Part shown: piece after piece, positions 1-8,436 of the stretch
Numbering within the stretch: the first letter of the stretch is position 1
Layout of the letters: each line of letters starts with the position of its first letter
Assembly (NCBI GenBank): GCA_028285495.1
Contig: JANQPB010000045.1
Span: forward strand, 1 to 59,415
Direction: 5' to 3'
Length of the DNA stretch: 59,415 nucleotides
Source of the DNA: Acidimicrobiales bacterium
GTDB lineage: Bacteria > Actinomycetota > Acidimicrobiia > Acidimicrobiales > SZUA-35
Program-made: the position numbers and the translations under genes
The notes under the pieces: generated by a model
Seen by the model: only the letters and a program-made list of their open reading frames with translations
Database searches by the model: none
What the model was told of the DNA's origin: nothing

Positions 1-78
1 CCAAGCCCGCCTCGAGCACCGCACCCCCGCCGAGACCTACGCTGCCTCAGCAGCATGAACTGACAACCACCCCTGTCT
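1..78 (+). mobile_element. Right end of an insertion sequence (partial)
   Basis: The first 58 bases encode the tail of a transposase-like protein, and the stretch to about position 78 is the probable IS terminus. The opposing RHS gene loses its reading frame exactly here, with its stop at 78-80, as expected if the element inserted into that gene. The sequence around 64-80 (TGTCTCACGTAGC) could be the terminal repeat, but the other end lies outside the window, so family, terminus and target duplication cannot be established. Confidence 0.55.
2..58 (+). CDS. Transposase C-terminus (DDE integrase-core type), partial
   Basis: An 18-residue open tail ends at a TGA at 56-58. Its end, RLEHRTPAETYAASAA, resembles the extreme C-terminus of integrase-core transposases of the IS3, IS481 and IS30 groups, where a basic stretch is followed by a conserved TPAE motif. 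No catalytic residue is visible because the rest lies left of the window. The assignment rests on this short motif and on the abrupt end of the neighbouring RHS gene. It is not enough to choose an IS family. Confidence 0.5.
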   Translation, partial: QARLEHRTPAETYAASAA

Positions 79-3000
79 CACGTAGCGGGGGAACTCCACT
101 GGGTCTGGATGAGTCGGCCGAGGCCGTCGAAGAATTCCCAGCTGATCGCGTACTTGTTCGACCAGTGGTTGACCAGTTGCTTGGTCTCGACCCGGTCGAC
201 CGCTCCATGGGCGATGTGGTACGTGAACTCGTAGGACTTGTAGCCGGTTGGGGTGCCCGGGAGGATGACTGCGGTGAGGCGTCCGTGTTCGTCGTACTCG
301 TAGTCGGTCACTCGACCGTTGACGTCGGTGGACTGGGTGACGACTCCGAACACGGGGTCGACGACCTGGTGTGAGGTGTCCGGGTCGGGGGTCCCGCCCA
401 GGGGCCCGTTGACCTTCTTGAGCCACCCGTAGGTGCTGTCGTACTCGAACAGGGTGGTCTGGTCGTCAGCGGCGTTGCCGTTCTCACCCCGCGAGATCTG
501 CTCCTCGAGCTGGCCCCGGTAGGTGTAGGAGTAGTTGGTCTTCTGCCGGTCGGTGCTGTTCGAGGCCCGCTGGGTGCGGGTTTCGGTCACACGTCCTCGG
601 TCATCGAAGTCACTCCGGACCGACGCGATCATGGTTCCGGTGGTGTCGGTTCCCTCGTAGGTATCGGCCTTGTCGACCAGGTCGAGGATCCACGAGTCGA
701 GGTGGTCGTCGTAGACAGTCTCGGTGGTCCGTTCGTCACCAGTAACGGTCGTTGCGCCGTTGTTGCCGGTGGTTTGGCCGTGGTCGACGACGAGTTCGAT
801 GCGCTGGTAGTCGTCGTAGAACTGCTCGACCTTGGTGCGGGCCACGTATCCGGTCTCGCCGTTGTAGATCTGGGTCCAATCGATTGAGTCGGTCACCCGA
901 TGGGCGTTCGAGAAATCCGTGATGACCGGTGTCCGGTTGCCGACGCCATCGCTGAGGTTGACCGTCGTCACGTCTTCGACCTCGAACCGGGTGACCTGGA
1001 ACGAGTGTGTCGTGGAGTTCCGGACCGTTCTGGTTCCGATCGACTCGCCAGCGATGGCTTCGTAGTTGTTGCGAGCTACCGAGGACGGTTCCCATGGTTC
1101 ATGGATCTTCACTGCTGCTGCGGTGGGGTGATCGACGCCGAACTTGTCGTCGTCGGTGGGGCCGCTACGGTCGTCATACATACCGGTCGCGAAGTAGTGG
1201 GTGACCTCGGTCCCGTCGTTGTCATCCACCGTGACCTGGCGGTGACCGCGGTAGTCGTTCCACTCCCCCGCCCCGGGGTAGCGGGCCTGCCACGCCCAGT
1301 CAGGGTGGGTGTCGTAGCTGTAGGACGTGACGATGTCGGCCGAGCCACCATCTGTCGGGGAGACGGTGACTTCGTCGACGACGTACTGGTTCCACCAGAT
1401 CAGGGTCCCGTTGTCGGCCTGACTGAACGTCTCCGGCGAAGGGAACATGTTGCACGGAGGCCGGACCTCGCTCACCGACCCAGGGGCACACGACCCGGTC
1501 GGCGCGTAGGGCTGGTCGTAGGAGAACGTGATCTCCGCGCCGGCCTCGGTGGTCATCTTCTTGATCCGCGGCCTCGAGTACGCCTGCCCGCCGGTGAGGG
1601 CATTGTCGAGGTGCTGCTTGGTGAACTCAACCGGTGGGATCGTCGCTTGGTAGCCCCCGGCGCCGTCGGGCTGGATCCGCTGGATCTCCCGAAGCCAGAC
1701 AACGGGATCGTTCACGGCCATGTCGAGCGTGAGGTCCCAGCCGTACTCCTCGGTGTTGTTGACCAGCACCATGATGCGGTCGACGACCTTGTCCGAGTAG
1801 AACGCCGGGATCGACTGACAGTTGCCGACTCCAGCAAGGGTGCAGCCGAAGTTCGGGACATCGTGGCGTCCCTGGTAGTTGAAGTTGACCTTGAACGGGC
1901 TCGAACCGCTTGCAGCGGGCGGAGCAGACTCGTAGCGCTGTCCCCAATGGATCGAATCCAGCCGCACCTCGCGGTCATAGCGGATACGGGTGGTCCAGCC
2001 GGTCGGTTCGATGTGGTTGCTGTCGTAGTCGTAGTGGTAGACCGCCCGGTTGCCGGAGGTGTCGATGACCTGGTCCAGATGCCACACGATCCCGACGTCG
2101 CAGAAGTCGCCGGTGCAGCCGTGGGGCGGCCGGTCCGGATCTGCCGGGCTGCCACCATCGCCGACTCCGTCGATGAAGACGAGGGGTGCGCTGAGCAGCG
2201 AGCCGAGCAGCAGACCTGGGTAGACGTCGCCGCGTTCCCACGTCGTAGACGGGCCGGGGCTGCTCTCATCGGGGTCGAAGGCCCGTTCCCGCCCGAAGAC
2301 GTGGAGCGTCCCGTCACCGGTGGTGACCTCCCACCAGGTCCCATAGCCGTCGCCATTGCTGGTGTTGCTGTTCGTGAACGATGAGGGCTGCTCGACGCGA
2401 CGGACTCGCCAGTCGTTGCGACTCTCGAGAATGTACTCCCACTTGGTCACACCTGAACTGGAGGGATAGTCCGGGTGGGTCTCACCGGCGTCGGCAGAGA
2501 TGCGCACTAGCGGCGACGAAACGCCGTTGAAGGCCAGGCTGAACCCGTCGTGGCGACCGAACGCTGCGCACAACCGGTCGGGATCCGGGTCACAAGCCCG
2601 GGTCGCTCGGGTGATCACGCTCACCGGCTCGGACCACCCGAGACCGACGCGGGGAGGCTGTCCGTTGTCCGTGGAACCGTTGCCCTCGACCAGACCCGAG
2701 GAGTAGCCGAGATCGATGTTGGGGACCGGACCCGGCGCCGACGGCAACGCCAGCGGGTACTGCAGCTCGGCGTAACCGGTGCGTAGTCCGACCTGCCACG
2801 ACGCCACCGAACCCAACCGAGATGCTGCATAGGTGCCGCCGGAGCCGTGTGGGCCCTGAACCGCACCGATTACCAGTCCACCGTTGGGGTTTCCACCCTG
2901 GAACAAGAGGAGTCCGGGCACCCCCGACCCAGCGACACCAAGGCCCAAACCGCCACCGGCCGAAGCCGCGCCTACGGTCGGAGGGGCCAGCGTGCGTGAG

Positions 3001-3884
3001 GAACGATCGAAGCCTGCGACAACGTTCGCTGGGAGCTCCACCGTGGCCGTCCAGGCCTCAACGTCGACGGTCGTGTTGAGGAACTCACGGTCCTCGCAAT
3101 TGCCATCGGCATCACAGCCGATGTTGACCACGAACTCCACCGAGGTCGGATCCATCAGCACATCGGCGAACAAGTCCAGATCGAACTCGAGCTCCCATCC
3201 CGAAGCGTCGCCAAGATCGGCGGGACCATCCGCAGGGGCGAGCCGCGACACGTCGCCAACGGCAGCCAGTACCTCAGTCTCGACCGAGAACGCCAAACCA
3301 GCACTCGAGAGCCGCTCAGTCACGGTCTTGTTCGCGACCTGCAACGCCACCTCGCCCCGCGTCTGTTCGGGCCGGGTCAACCGAACCCGATCCTCGAGGA
3401 CGGACCCTGTCTCAGCCCTACCGCTCGTCTTCTCACTGTCAGCAGACGCCTCGAACTCGACCCGTTCACTAGTCACGACCGGAACGATCGTGCGACGATC
3501 AGCGTTCGGACCATCGAACGGGGCCTCGATCGGCTGTTCGGTCACCACCGCTCGAGGGGCGGACTGCTTCGCAGTCTCGGCACCTTGGTTGACTACGTCC
3601 TGAGCCCCGGGCGGCAACACCCTGGGCCCCGGGTCGAACAACGACGGCCCGGAGTCGATCCCGGCGAGGGTCTCCGGGCTTGGACGGTCGGGGTCGTCGG
3701 GGATCCACTCCGGCCCTGGCACGCCAGGGTCGGACAGTTCCGCTTCGCGGGCCTCGGCACGCGCCCGTTCCACAGCGGCACGATCAGCGGGCCCTTGGCC
3801 CTCGACCGGGCCAACCAGACCGGCGATGAGGCACGCTGCCAAGACGGGCAGCAGCAGGACGCGAAGCCACAACCTAGAAACCAC
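78..3884 (-). CDS. Secreted RHS/YD-repeat protein, 3' end truncated by an IS
   Basis: About 1268 residues. I chose the GTG at 3884 because GAGGAG sits six bases upstream and the resulting N-terminus is a good signal peptide (basic start, then LLLPVLAACLIAGLVG). A charged linker of about 250 residues is followed by an SpvB/TcdB-like beta-rich region and, near the end, YD-type repeats such as DYEYDEHGRLTAV. RHS/YD proteins form large shells, often ending in a variable toxin. Here the frame stops in the middle of the repeat region, immediately next to the IS tail, so the distal repeats and any C-terminal effector are missing. It is probably a disrupted gene. There is no adjacent immunity gene in view. 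Family assignment is good, function unknown. Confidence 0.75.
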   Translation of the reverse strand: MVSRLWLRVLLLPVLAACLIAGLVGPVEGQGPADRAAVERARAEAREAELSDPGVPGPEWIPDDPDRPSPETLAGIDSGPSLFDPGPRVLPPGAQDVVNQGAETAKQSAPRAVVTEQPIEAPFDGPNADRRTIVPVVTSERVEFEASADSEKTSGRAETGSVLEDRVRLTRPEQTRGEVALQVANKTVTERLSSAGLAFSVETEVLAAVGDVSRLAPADGPADLGDASGWELEFDLDLFADVLMDPTSVEFVVNIGCDADGNCEDREFLNTTVDVEAWTATVELPANVVAGFDRSSRTLAPPTVGAASAGGGLGLGVAGSGVPGLLLFQGGNPNGGLVIGAVQGPHGSGGTYAASRLGSVASWQVGLRTGYAELQYPLALPSAPGPVPNIDLGYSSGLVEGNGSTDNGQPPRVGLGWSEPVSVITRATRACDPDPDRLCAAFGRHDGFSLAFNGVSSPLVRISADAGETHPDYPSSSGVTKWEYILESRNDWRVRRVEQPSSFTNSNTSNGDGYGTWWEVTTGDGTLHVFGRERAFDPDESSPGPSTTWERGDVYPGLLLGSLLSAPLVFIDGVGDGGSPADPDRPPHGCTGDFCDVGIVWHLDQVIDTSGNRAVYHYDYDSNHIEPTGWTTRIRYDREVRLDSIHWGQRYESAPPAASGSSPFKVNFNYQGRHDVPNFGCTLAGVGNCQSIPAFYSDKVVDRIMVLVNNTEEYGWDLTLDMAVNDPVVWLREIQRIQPDGAGGYQATIPPVEFTKQHLDNALTGGQAYSRPRIKKMTTEAGAEITFSYDQPYAPTGSCAPGSVSEVRPPCNMFPSPETFSQADNGTLIWWNQYVVDEVTVSPTDGGSADIVTSYSYDTHPDWAWQARYPGAGEWNDYRGHRQVTVDDNDGTEVTHYFATGMYDDRSGPTDDDKFGVDHPTAAAVKIHEPWEPSSVARNNYEAIAGESIGTRTVRNSTTHSFQVTRFEVEDVTTVNLSDGVGNRTPVITDFSNAHRVTDSIDWTQIYNGETGYVARTKVEQFYDDYQRIELVVDHGQTTGNNGATTVTGDERTTETVYDDHLDSWILDLVDKADTYEGTDTTGTMIASVRSDFDDRGRVTETRTQRASNSTDRQKTNYSYTYRGQLEEQISRGENGNAADDQTTLFEYDSTYGWLKKVNGPLGGTPDPDTSHQVVDPVFGVVTQSTDVNGRVTDYEYDEHGRLTAVILPGTPTGYKSYEFTYHIAHGAVDRVETKQLVNHWSNKYAISWEFFDGLGRLIQTQWSSPAT

Positions 3885-3903
3885 AACCAACTCCTCAGGC
3901 GTA

Positions 3904-3920
3904 TTGACTCGAATAGTCAA
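3904..3920. promoter_or_regulatory. Inverted repeat upstream of the RHS gene start
   Basis: TTGACT-N5-AGTCAA is a perfect 6-bp-arm inverted repeat just upstream of the ribosome-binding site of the RHS gene, in the divergent region shared with the HTH regulator. It could be an operator for that regulator or part of the promoter. No binding evidence exists. Confidence 0.35.
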
Positions 3921-4080
3921 CGAGATGGCACGATGGTTGTAGCCGCCTAGACATCCTCAGAGCCGAGACAGCGACAAGCTGTTTCGACAATAAGGTCGCC
4001 CCATCGCTACCTTCTTGTGCTCCGATTCAGCCAAGCAGCCCATTGATGTCAGGTGTCGGACAACATCAAGTGTCAGATTT

Positions 4081-4866
4081 ATGACACGGCGATCGAGTGA
4101 CGAATTCGACGACATGTCGATATGGCAACGATCGGTCCCGCTGACTACTGTCCGAGTGGTGCACGACAACACGATCGCCGACGACGACGTGCGCCTTGCC
4201 GACGACCGAATCGTCGGTTTCTCCCAATCAGTCAAAGAAGCCCACGAGCTCCACCACGGACCGGGCCCAATAGATGAACCATGGCAACGGAAGTTTCACG
4301 AAAAAGCCGTTCAGATCTACACCATGACGATCCCGTGGGATTACCTCGTCGACCTCGCCACCCGACTCTGTGCAACCGCCCAGTACATGACCGCACGCGG
4401 CACCCAACCTGAGATCGCCGGCGACTGGATCATCGTCGCCGACTACTTACGCAACGCCAGCGATGCCATCCTGGCGTACGCACCCGAGGACCTCGTCGCC
4501 GTGGCAACGCCGGGCCCGATCCACTCCTCCACACCTTCCGTGATGCCCTACGCGCTGCTCGCCGAACTCGTCTCCGCCGACGGCATCGCTCGTCTTGAGA
4601 CTGCTGGGCAGGCTGTCTCCGACCGGATTGGAGACGGCCAGTCGGCGCCTGTGCCTGCAACAGCAGAGAACCCGTTGGACGAAGACGACGCCTACCTCCT
4701 GCGCCGCATCGTGGCCGGAGACCGAGTCGCCGACATCAGCGTCGACTTGGGATACTCGGAGCGGTCGCTGTACCGACAACTCAACGAGATCTGGGAGAGA
4801 ATCGGGGTGAGCTCTCGGGCCGAGGGTATTGCGAAGGCGACGGCCCGAGGGTGGTTGGGTCGCTAG
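4081..4866 (+). CDS. LuxR-type HTH transcriptional regulator
   Basis: The last 60 residues form a GerE/LuxR-like helix-turn-helix: LLRRIVAGDRVADISVDLGY, then ERSLYRQLNEIWERIGV and SRAEGIAKA. The remaining roughly 200 residues match no domain I recognise and show no receiver, PAS or membrane segment. The start is uncertain. ATGs exist at 4081 and 4114 and a TTG at 4015, none with a clear ribosome-binding site. I used 4081. The gene diverges from the RHS gene across an AT-rich stretch, so it may regulate it. Base composition at the 5' end is lower in GC than the backbone, consistent with acquired DNA. Confidence 0.65.
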   Translation: MTRRSSDEFDDMSIWQRSVPLTTVRVVHDNTIADDDVRLADDRIVGFSQSVKEAHELHHGPGPIDEPWQRKFHEKAVQIYTMTIPWDYLVDLATRLCATAQYMTARGTQPEIAGDWIIVADYLRNASDAILAYAPEDLVAVATPGPIHSSTPSVMPYALLAELVSADGIARLETAGQAVSDRIGDGQSAPVPATAENPLDEDDAYLLRRIVAGDRVADISVDLGYSERSLYRQLNEIWERIGVSSRAEGIAKATARGWLGR

Positions 4867-5082
4867 CGGGGCAGTCTCTTGGCGCGATACCGGCGCGAAC
4901 ACCAGTGCGACGACTCAACGGGACCTGCGTTCGCTGCCCGGTCCGCGGCTTGACGGCGACTGAGACCAAGCCAGTGCACTACGAGCGCAGTCGAGGAACG
5001 GAGGACGTCACGGAACGCCTGGTCGAGCTGCTGACGAACATCTCCGTGGCTTACAGCTCACGGGGTTCGAACAACACACTCT

Positions 5083-5172
5083 TGGCGGAGAGAGGGGGAT
5101 TCGAACCCCCGGAACCCGTGAGGGTTCAACGGTTTTCAAGACCGACGCAATCGTCCACTCTGCCATCTCTCC
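5083..5172 (-). tRNA. tRNA-Ser(TGA)
   Basis: Read on the minus strand, a 7-bp acceptor stem (GGAGAGA/TCTCTCC) encloses a D-arm, an anticodon stem-loop CGGTCTTGAAAACCG with anticodon TGA, a long class II variable arm and a T-arm with GGTTCGAATCC. The discriminator is G and CCA is encoded (5085-5083). The long variable arm and anticodon identify serine. The acquired-looking RHS/IS block lies on its 3' side. Confidence 0.96.
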
Positions 5173-5204
5173 ACCGGCGAGGATAGCGGCCGGCGACCCG
5201 CCGA

Positions 5205-7178
5205 TCAGCCGGGTTGGCAGTAGGCGGCGTCCTCGGGCTTGGCGTAGCTCCGTCGGGGGTTCGGGCAGAGCTGGGCCATCAGCTCGGACGCCGAAACCTT
5301 GTGGGGGCCCTGGTACTGCGGTCGCATCTTCAGCGCCGGTCCGTCGTACGGCGCCGAGCCGTTCGGGCCGCCGTCGGTCAGGTAGCCGAACCCACAACCG
5401 CTCGCCGCCCCACCACCGCGGTTGACGCAGTTGTCGATCCACATCTGGTTGGTCTCCTGATGCCAACCACCCCACCAGTCGCCGTGGTTCGTCGAGCCGC
5501 CGGTCGCCTTGGTCGCCCCGAACGACGTCGGGTCGACGTCGGACGAGAGGAACCAGTTGGCCGTGTTCTCCCCTGGGTCGACCCGGTAGTTCACGAAGTA
5601 CTCGAGGTTTGGCAGCGTCCGGTTGAACTCGCCGGAACAGATGTTGCTGTACCACCCACCAGCCGACGACGGTCGGAAGTTCTCCCAGTTCGACGGATCC
5701 TGCCCGTTCCAGCACGTCGGGAACTTGATGTTGACCTCCAGCACCGTCCACCGGCCCGGGCTCGCGAACATCGAGCCGTCACACGCCGCCATCGTCGACC
5801 CACCCTGCCCGGTGTTGGTCGAGAAGTTGTCGGAGCACTGGAAGCTCAGCTTCTGCCCCCCGACACCACCATCGGCGATCGGCATCGGGTTGTAGTCGTC
5901 CAGGGCGATCATCGCCGCCCCGGCCGGGTAGACCTCGCTGCCGCCCCGAGCCCGACCCTCGCCCTTGTAGTAGACGACGATCCGGTCCGGCACCCGCACG
6001 TTGCCCCGATCGTCGAACAGCGCCGGCACCCAGTAACCCGACCGGTTCAGCTCGGCACCGTTGCAGGTGCTCGACCCGGAATCGATGAGCGTCTCGTAGG
6101 TCGAGTGGGCGTTGACGTCGGTGTTGCCGAAGAAGAGGTGCAGGTGCGCCGCCCCCGGCTGGCCGGGGAACACCAGCGGGTCGTCGTAGGCGAAGTGTGA
6201 GAACTCACATGCCGTCCGGAACTGCCCACCCTGCGGCACCGGGAACGCCTGCTCCGGGCTGCCTCCCGGGTTGCCGAGGTACTCACTCCTCGGCCCGTAC
6301 AGCTCCTGGGGCACCAGCTGGGCCGACGGCGTGTTGCGGTGAGGGCTGGCGTCGTGGTTGGTGTTGCGGACCGCGACGGATCGGATGAGGTCGAGGTTCG
6401 ACCGGTAGTCGCCGGTCCCGACCGTCGCCGAACCAGCACCACCACCGCTGCCGGCGGTCGACGGCTGCGTGCCCGACGGACCGGCGGGGGCCGTCGTGGC
6501 CGAACCGGTCGCCGCCCCGTCGTCGGTCGACGCTTGATCTGACCCGGCGGCGTCGGGCTCGGCGGCGGTGGACGGCTCGCCCTCGCCTCCGGGGGCGGCC
6601 GTGGCGGTCGACTCGTCGGTGGCGCTGGACTCGTCTGGTGCGACGACGGCTCCGTCGTCGGATCCCTCGACCCGCAGGACCTGGGCCGGGTTCGCCTGGC
6701 CGACGACGGGGCCGGCGATGCCACCGCCGATGCCGAACTCCTCGTCGTCCGGCACCACGGCCTGCTCATCGATGTCCGACTCGCCGTCGGTGGTGTCGAG
6801 CCCGTTTGACGGGCTGAGCAGCGTCGCCACCATGGCGATCAGCCAGCCGGCGACGCCGACCGCCGCCAGCCCCTTCAGGTAGCGGAGGCCGTTGCCCCCC
6901 GACCCGTTGGACTGGTCGTCGTCGAGGTCGAGCCAGACGTCGGGTGCGTCCTCGTCGCCCCGGCCGAGGTGGCCGGTGTCGAGGTCGTCGCCGGCCAGGG
7001 TGGCCGGGACGGCCGCCGTCGGCTCGTCGACCACGCCGACCGCTCGGCGGGGAGCGCCGTAGCTCTGGTAGACCTCGGAGACGTCCGACCAGTCGTCGCC
7101 CCACCAACGGCGACGGCCGTCGGATCGTCGGTGGTCGACGTCTTCAGCATCCCACCCGCCCGAGATGTTCTCCGTCAC
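5205..7178 (-). CDS. Membrane-anchored DUF1996 domain protein
   Basis: 657 residues. A hydrophilic N-terminus of about 100 residues precedes one transmembrane helix (about residues 102-122, GLAAVGVAGWLIAMVATLL). A low-complexity Ala/Thr/Ser/Asp linker to about 290 follows, then a DUF1996 domain (about 305-640) with the typical AHLHLFFGN and Y-E-T-L motifs and conserved cysteines. The topology puts the domain outside the cell on a flexible stalk. DUF1996 occurs in secreted fungal and actinobacterial proteins, sometimes near carbohydrate-active enzymes, and has no settled biochemical role. The gene ends 32 bases from the tRNA-Ser gene. Confidence 0.8.
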   Translation of the reverse strand: MTENISGGWDAEDVDHRRSDGRRRWWGDDWSDVSEVYQSYGAPRRAVGVVDEPTAAVPATLAGDDLDTGHLGRGDEDAPDVWLDLDDDQSNGSGGNGLRYLKGLAAVGVAGWLIAMVATLLSPSNGLDTTDGESDIDEQAVVPDDEEFGIGGGIAGPVVGQANPAQVLRVEGSDDGAVVAPDESSATDESTATAAPGGEGEPSTAAEPDAAGSDQASTDDGAATGSATTAPAGPSGTQPSTAGSGGGAGSATVGTGDYRSNLDLIRSVAVRNTNHDASPHRNTPSAQLVPQELYGPRSEYLGNPGGSPEQAFPVPQGGQFRTACEFSHFAYDDPLVFPGQPGAAHLHLFFGNTDVNAHSTYETLIDSGSSTCNGAELNRSGYWVPALFDDRGNVRVPDRIVVYYKGEGRARGGSEVYPAGAAMIALDDYNPMPIADGGVGGQKLSFQCSDNFSTNTGQGGSTMAACDGSMFASPGRWTVLEVNIKFPTCWNGQDPSNWENFRPSSAGGWYSNICSGEFNRTLPNLEYFVNYRVDPGENTANWFLSSDVDPTSFGATKATGGSTNHGDWWGGWHQETNQMWIDNCVNRGGGAASGCGFGYLTDGGPNGSAPYDGPALKMRPQYQGPHKVSASELMAQLCPNPRRSYAKPEDAAYCQPG

Positions 7179-7229
7179 AGAAATGAAATATAGCCCGACC
7201 TGATGGGCAAAACCTCACGATCGGGCAGA

Positions 7230-8291
7230 TCAGTTCGTCAGGTTGGTCGCCTCGCCGATCGCCGAGTCCGTCACGTCGATCGTCTCGTGTGGGCTGCCGG
7301 CCGATGCCCGCCGCACCGCCGCCGAGTCGAACGGGAACAGCAGCTGCCCGACGAAGCCGCGGGCGAACGCCACCGGCGACCACCGACCGGGCTCCGGGAA
7401 CCAGGGGTCGTTGATCCCGGTCGGCGGATAGGAGGTGTCGTCGGCGTGCTGGGTCCCGAACAGCCGATCCCACGCCAGGAAGGTGGCGTAGTTGGAGTTC
7501 CAGTGCTCGGGCTCGGTCGAGTGGTGGACCCGGTGCGACTGCGGCGTGACGAACAGCCACCGGAGCGGCCCGAGGTTGGTCCGCACGTTGCTGTGCTGGA
7601 ACCGCTCCGACCATCCCTTCAGCAGCCCCAGCACGAACACGTTCGGAGCCTGGGCGGTGAACGACGGGAACAGGATGAAGAACGGGAGCAGCAACACGAA
7701 GACGTCGACGAGAGCGTCGACGGGATGGGTCCGGTTCGAGGTGAAGAGGCTCATCCGGGTCTGCGAGTGATGGATCATGTGGAACCGCCAGAACAGCGGC
7801 ACCTTGTGCTTGAGCAGGTGGGAGAACCAGGCCCCGAGGTCGGCCAGCACGAGGCCGAGACCACCGGCCAACCAGACCGGCCAGTCACGGGTCGAATCGA
7901 CGGTCAGCCCCGAGGCGTTCGCCTCGAGCCACCGGCTGATCGGCCCGGAGACCCAGGCGGCGACGGCCACGATCGTCGGCAGGTGGACGGCCATGTAGAG
8001 GAAGTCGAACCCGACGCTCGGGCTCAGGCCTCGTTGCTCCGGTCGGGCCGGGCGGAACCGCTCGAGGGCGACGATGACCGGGACGAGCACCAGGAACTGC
8101 GTCGAGACGAAGAACGGGAGCCACGCACCGAACTCGTCCTGCAGGCCCTGGCCGAGCGCGCCGGGTCGACCGGTCATGGCCATCAGGCAGATGGCGGCGA
8201 GCAGGCTCCCGGTCAGCGCGAGGCAGAGCAACCCCGAGGGGCGCCAGCGTGGTCCGTCGGCAGCCTCGGCGGCGGGCGAGGCGAGCGTCAT
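7230..8291 (-). CDS. Sterol desaturase / fatty-acid hydroxylase family membrane enzyme
   Basis: 353 residues with several transmembrane helices (for example about 21-40, 58-76, 98-116, 140-156). It carries the eight-histidine diiron signature of the fatty-acid hydroxylase superfamily: HLLKH at 158-162, HMIHH at 171-175, and later HRVHH with a further EH. Members use a membrane di-iron centre and O2 to hydroxylate or desaturate sterols, fatty acids or carotenoids. The substrate cannot be told from sequence. It is transcribed alone; neighbours are a DUF1996 protein and a GH9 glycosidase. Confidence 0.85.
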   Translation of the reverse strand: MTLASPAAEAADGPRWRPSGLLCLALTGSLLAAICLMAMTGRPGALGQGLQDEFGAWLPFFVSTQFLVLVPVIVALERFRPARPEQRGLSPSVGFDFLYMAVHLPTIVAVAAWVSGPISRWLEANASGLTVDSTRDWPVWLAGGLGLVLADLGAWFSHLLKHKVPLFWRFHMIHHSQTRMSLFTSNRTHPVDALVDVFVLLLPFFILFPSFTAQAPNVFVLGLLKGWSERFQHSNVRTNLGPLRWLFVTPQSHRVHHSTEPEHWNSNYATFLAWDRLFGTQHADDTSYPPTGINDPWFPEPGRWSPVAFARGFVGQLLFPFDSAAVRRASAGSPHETIDVTDSAIGEATNLTN

Positions 8292-8400
8292 GTTCGGCCA
8301 CGAGACTATCGACGGGTCGGCGACAGAGCGGTGACCGCAGGGTCATCGACCCAGGCGTGCCGACGACCGGGCCACGCCGACGGGTGCACCCGGCCAGACC

Positions 8401-8436
8401 CGGTTCGATTCGGTTCGATTCGGCTCGGTTCGGCTC
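8401..8436. repeat. Tandem decamer repeat next to the GH9 stop codon
   Basis: CGGTTCGATT occurs twice in tandem, followed by the variants CGGCTCGGTT and CGGCTC, giving about 3.6 ten-base units. The array reaches the last bases of the GH9 reading frame. It looks like simple tandem duplication. It contains no strong hairpin. Confidence 0.6.

Noticed and set aside
900..2384. 494-codon plus-strand open frame inside the RHS gene
   Set aside because: Opposite strand of a gene with clear RHS content; no recognisable protein features.
5061..5072. TTCGAA motif suggesting a second tRNA or att site next to tRNA-Ser(TGA)
   Set aside because: The flanking bases do not form an acceptor or T-stem, and the match to the tRNA 3' end is too short.
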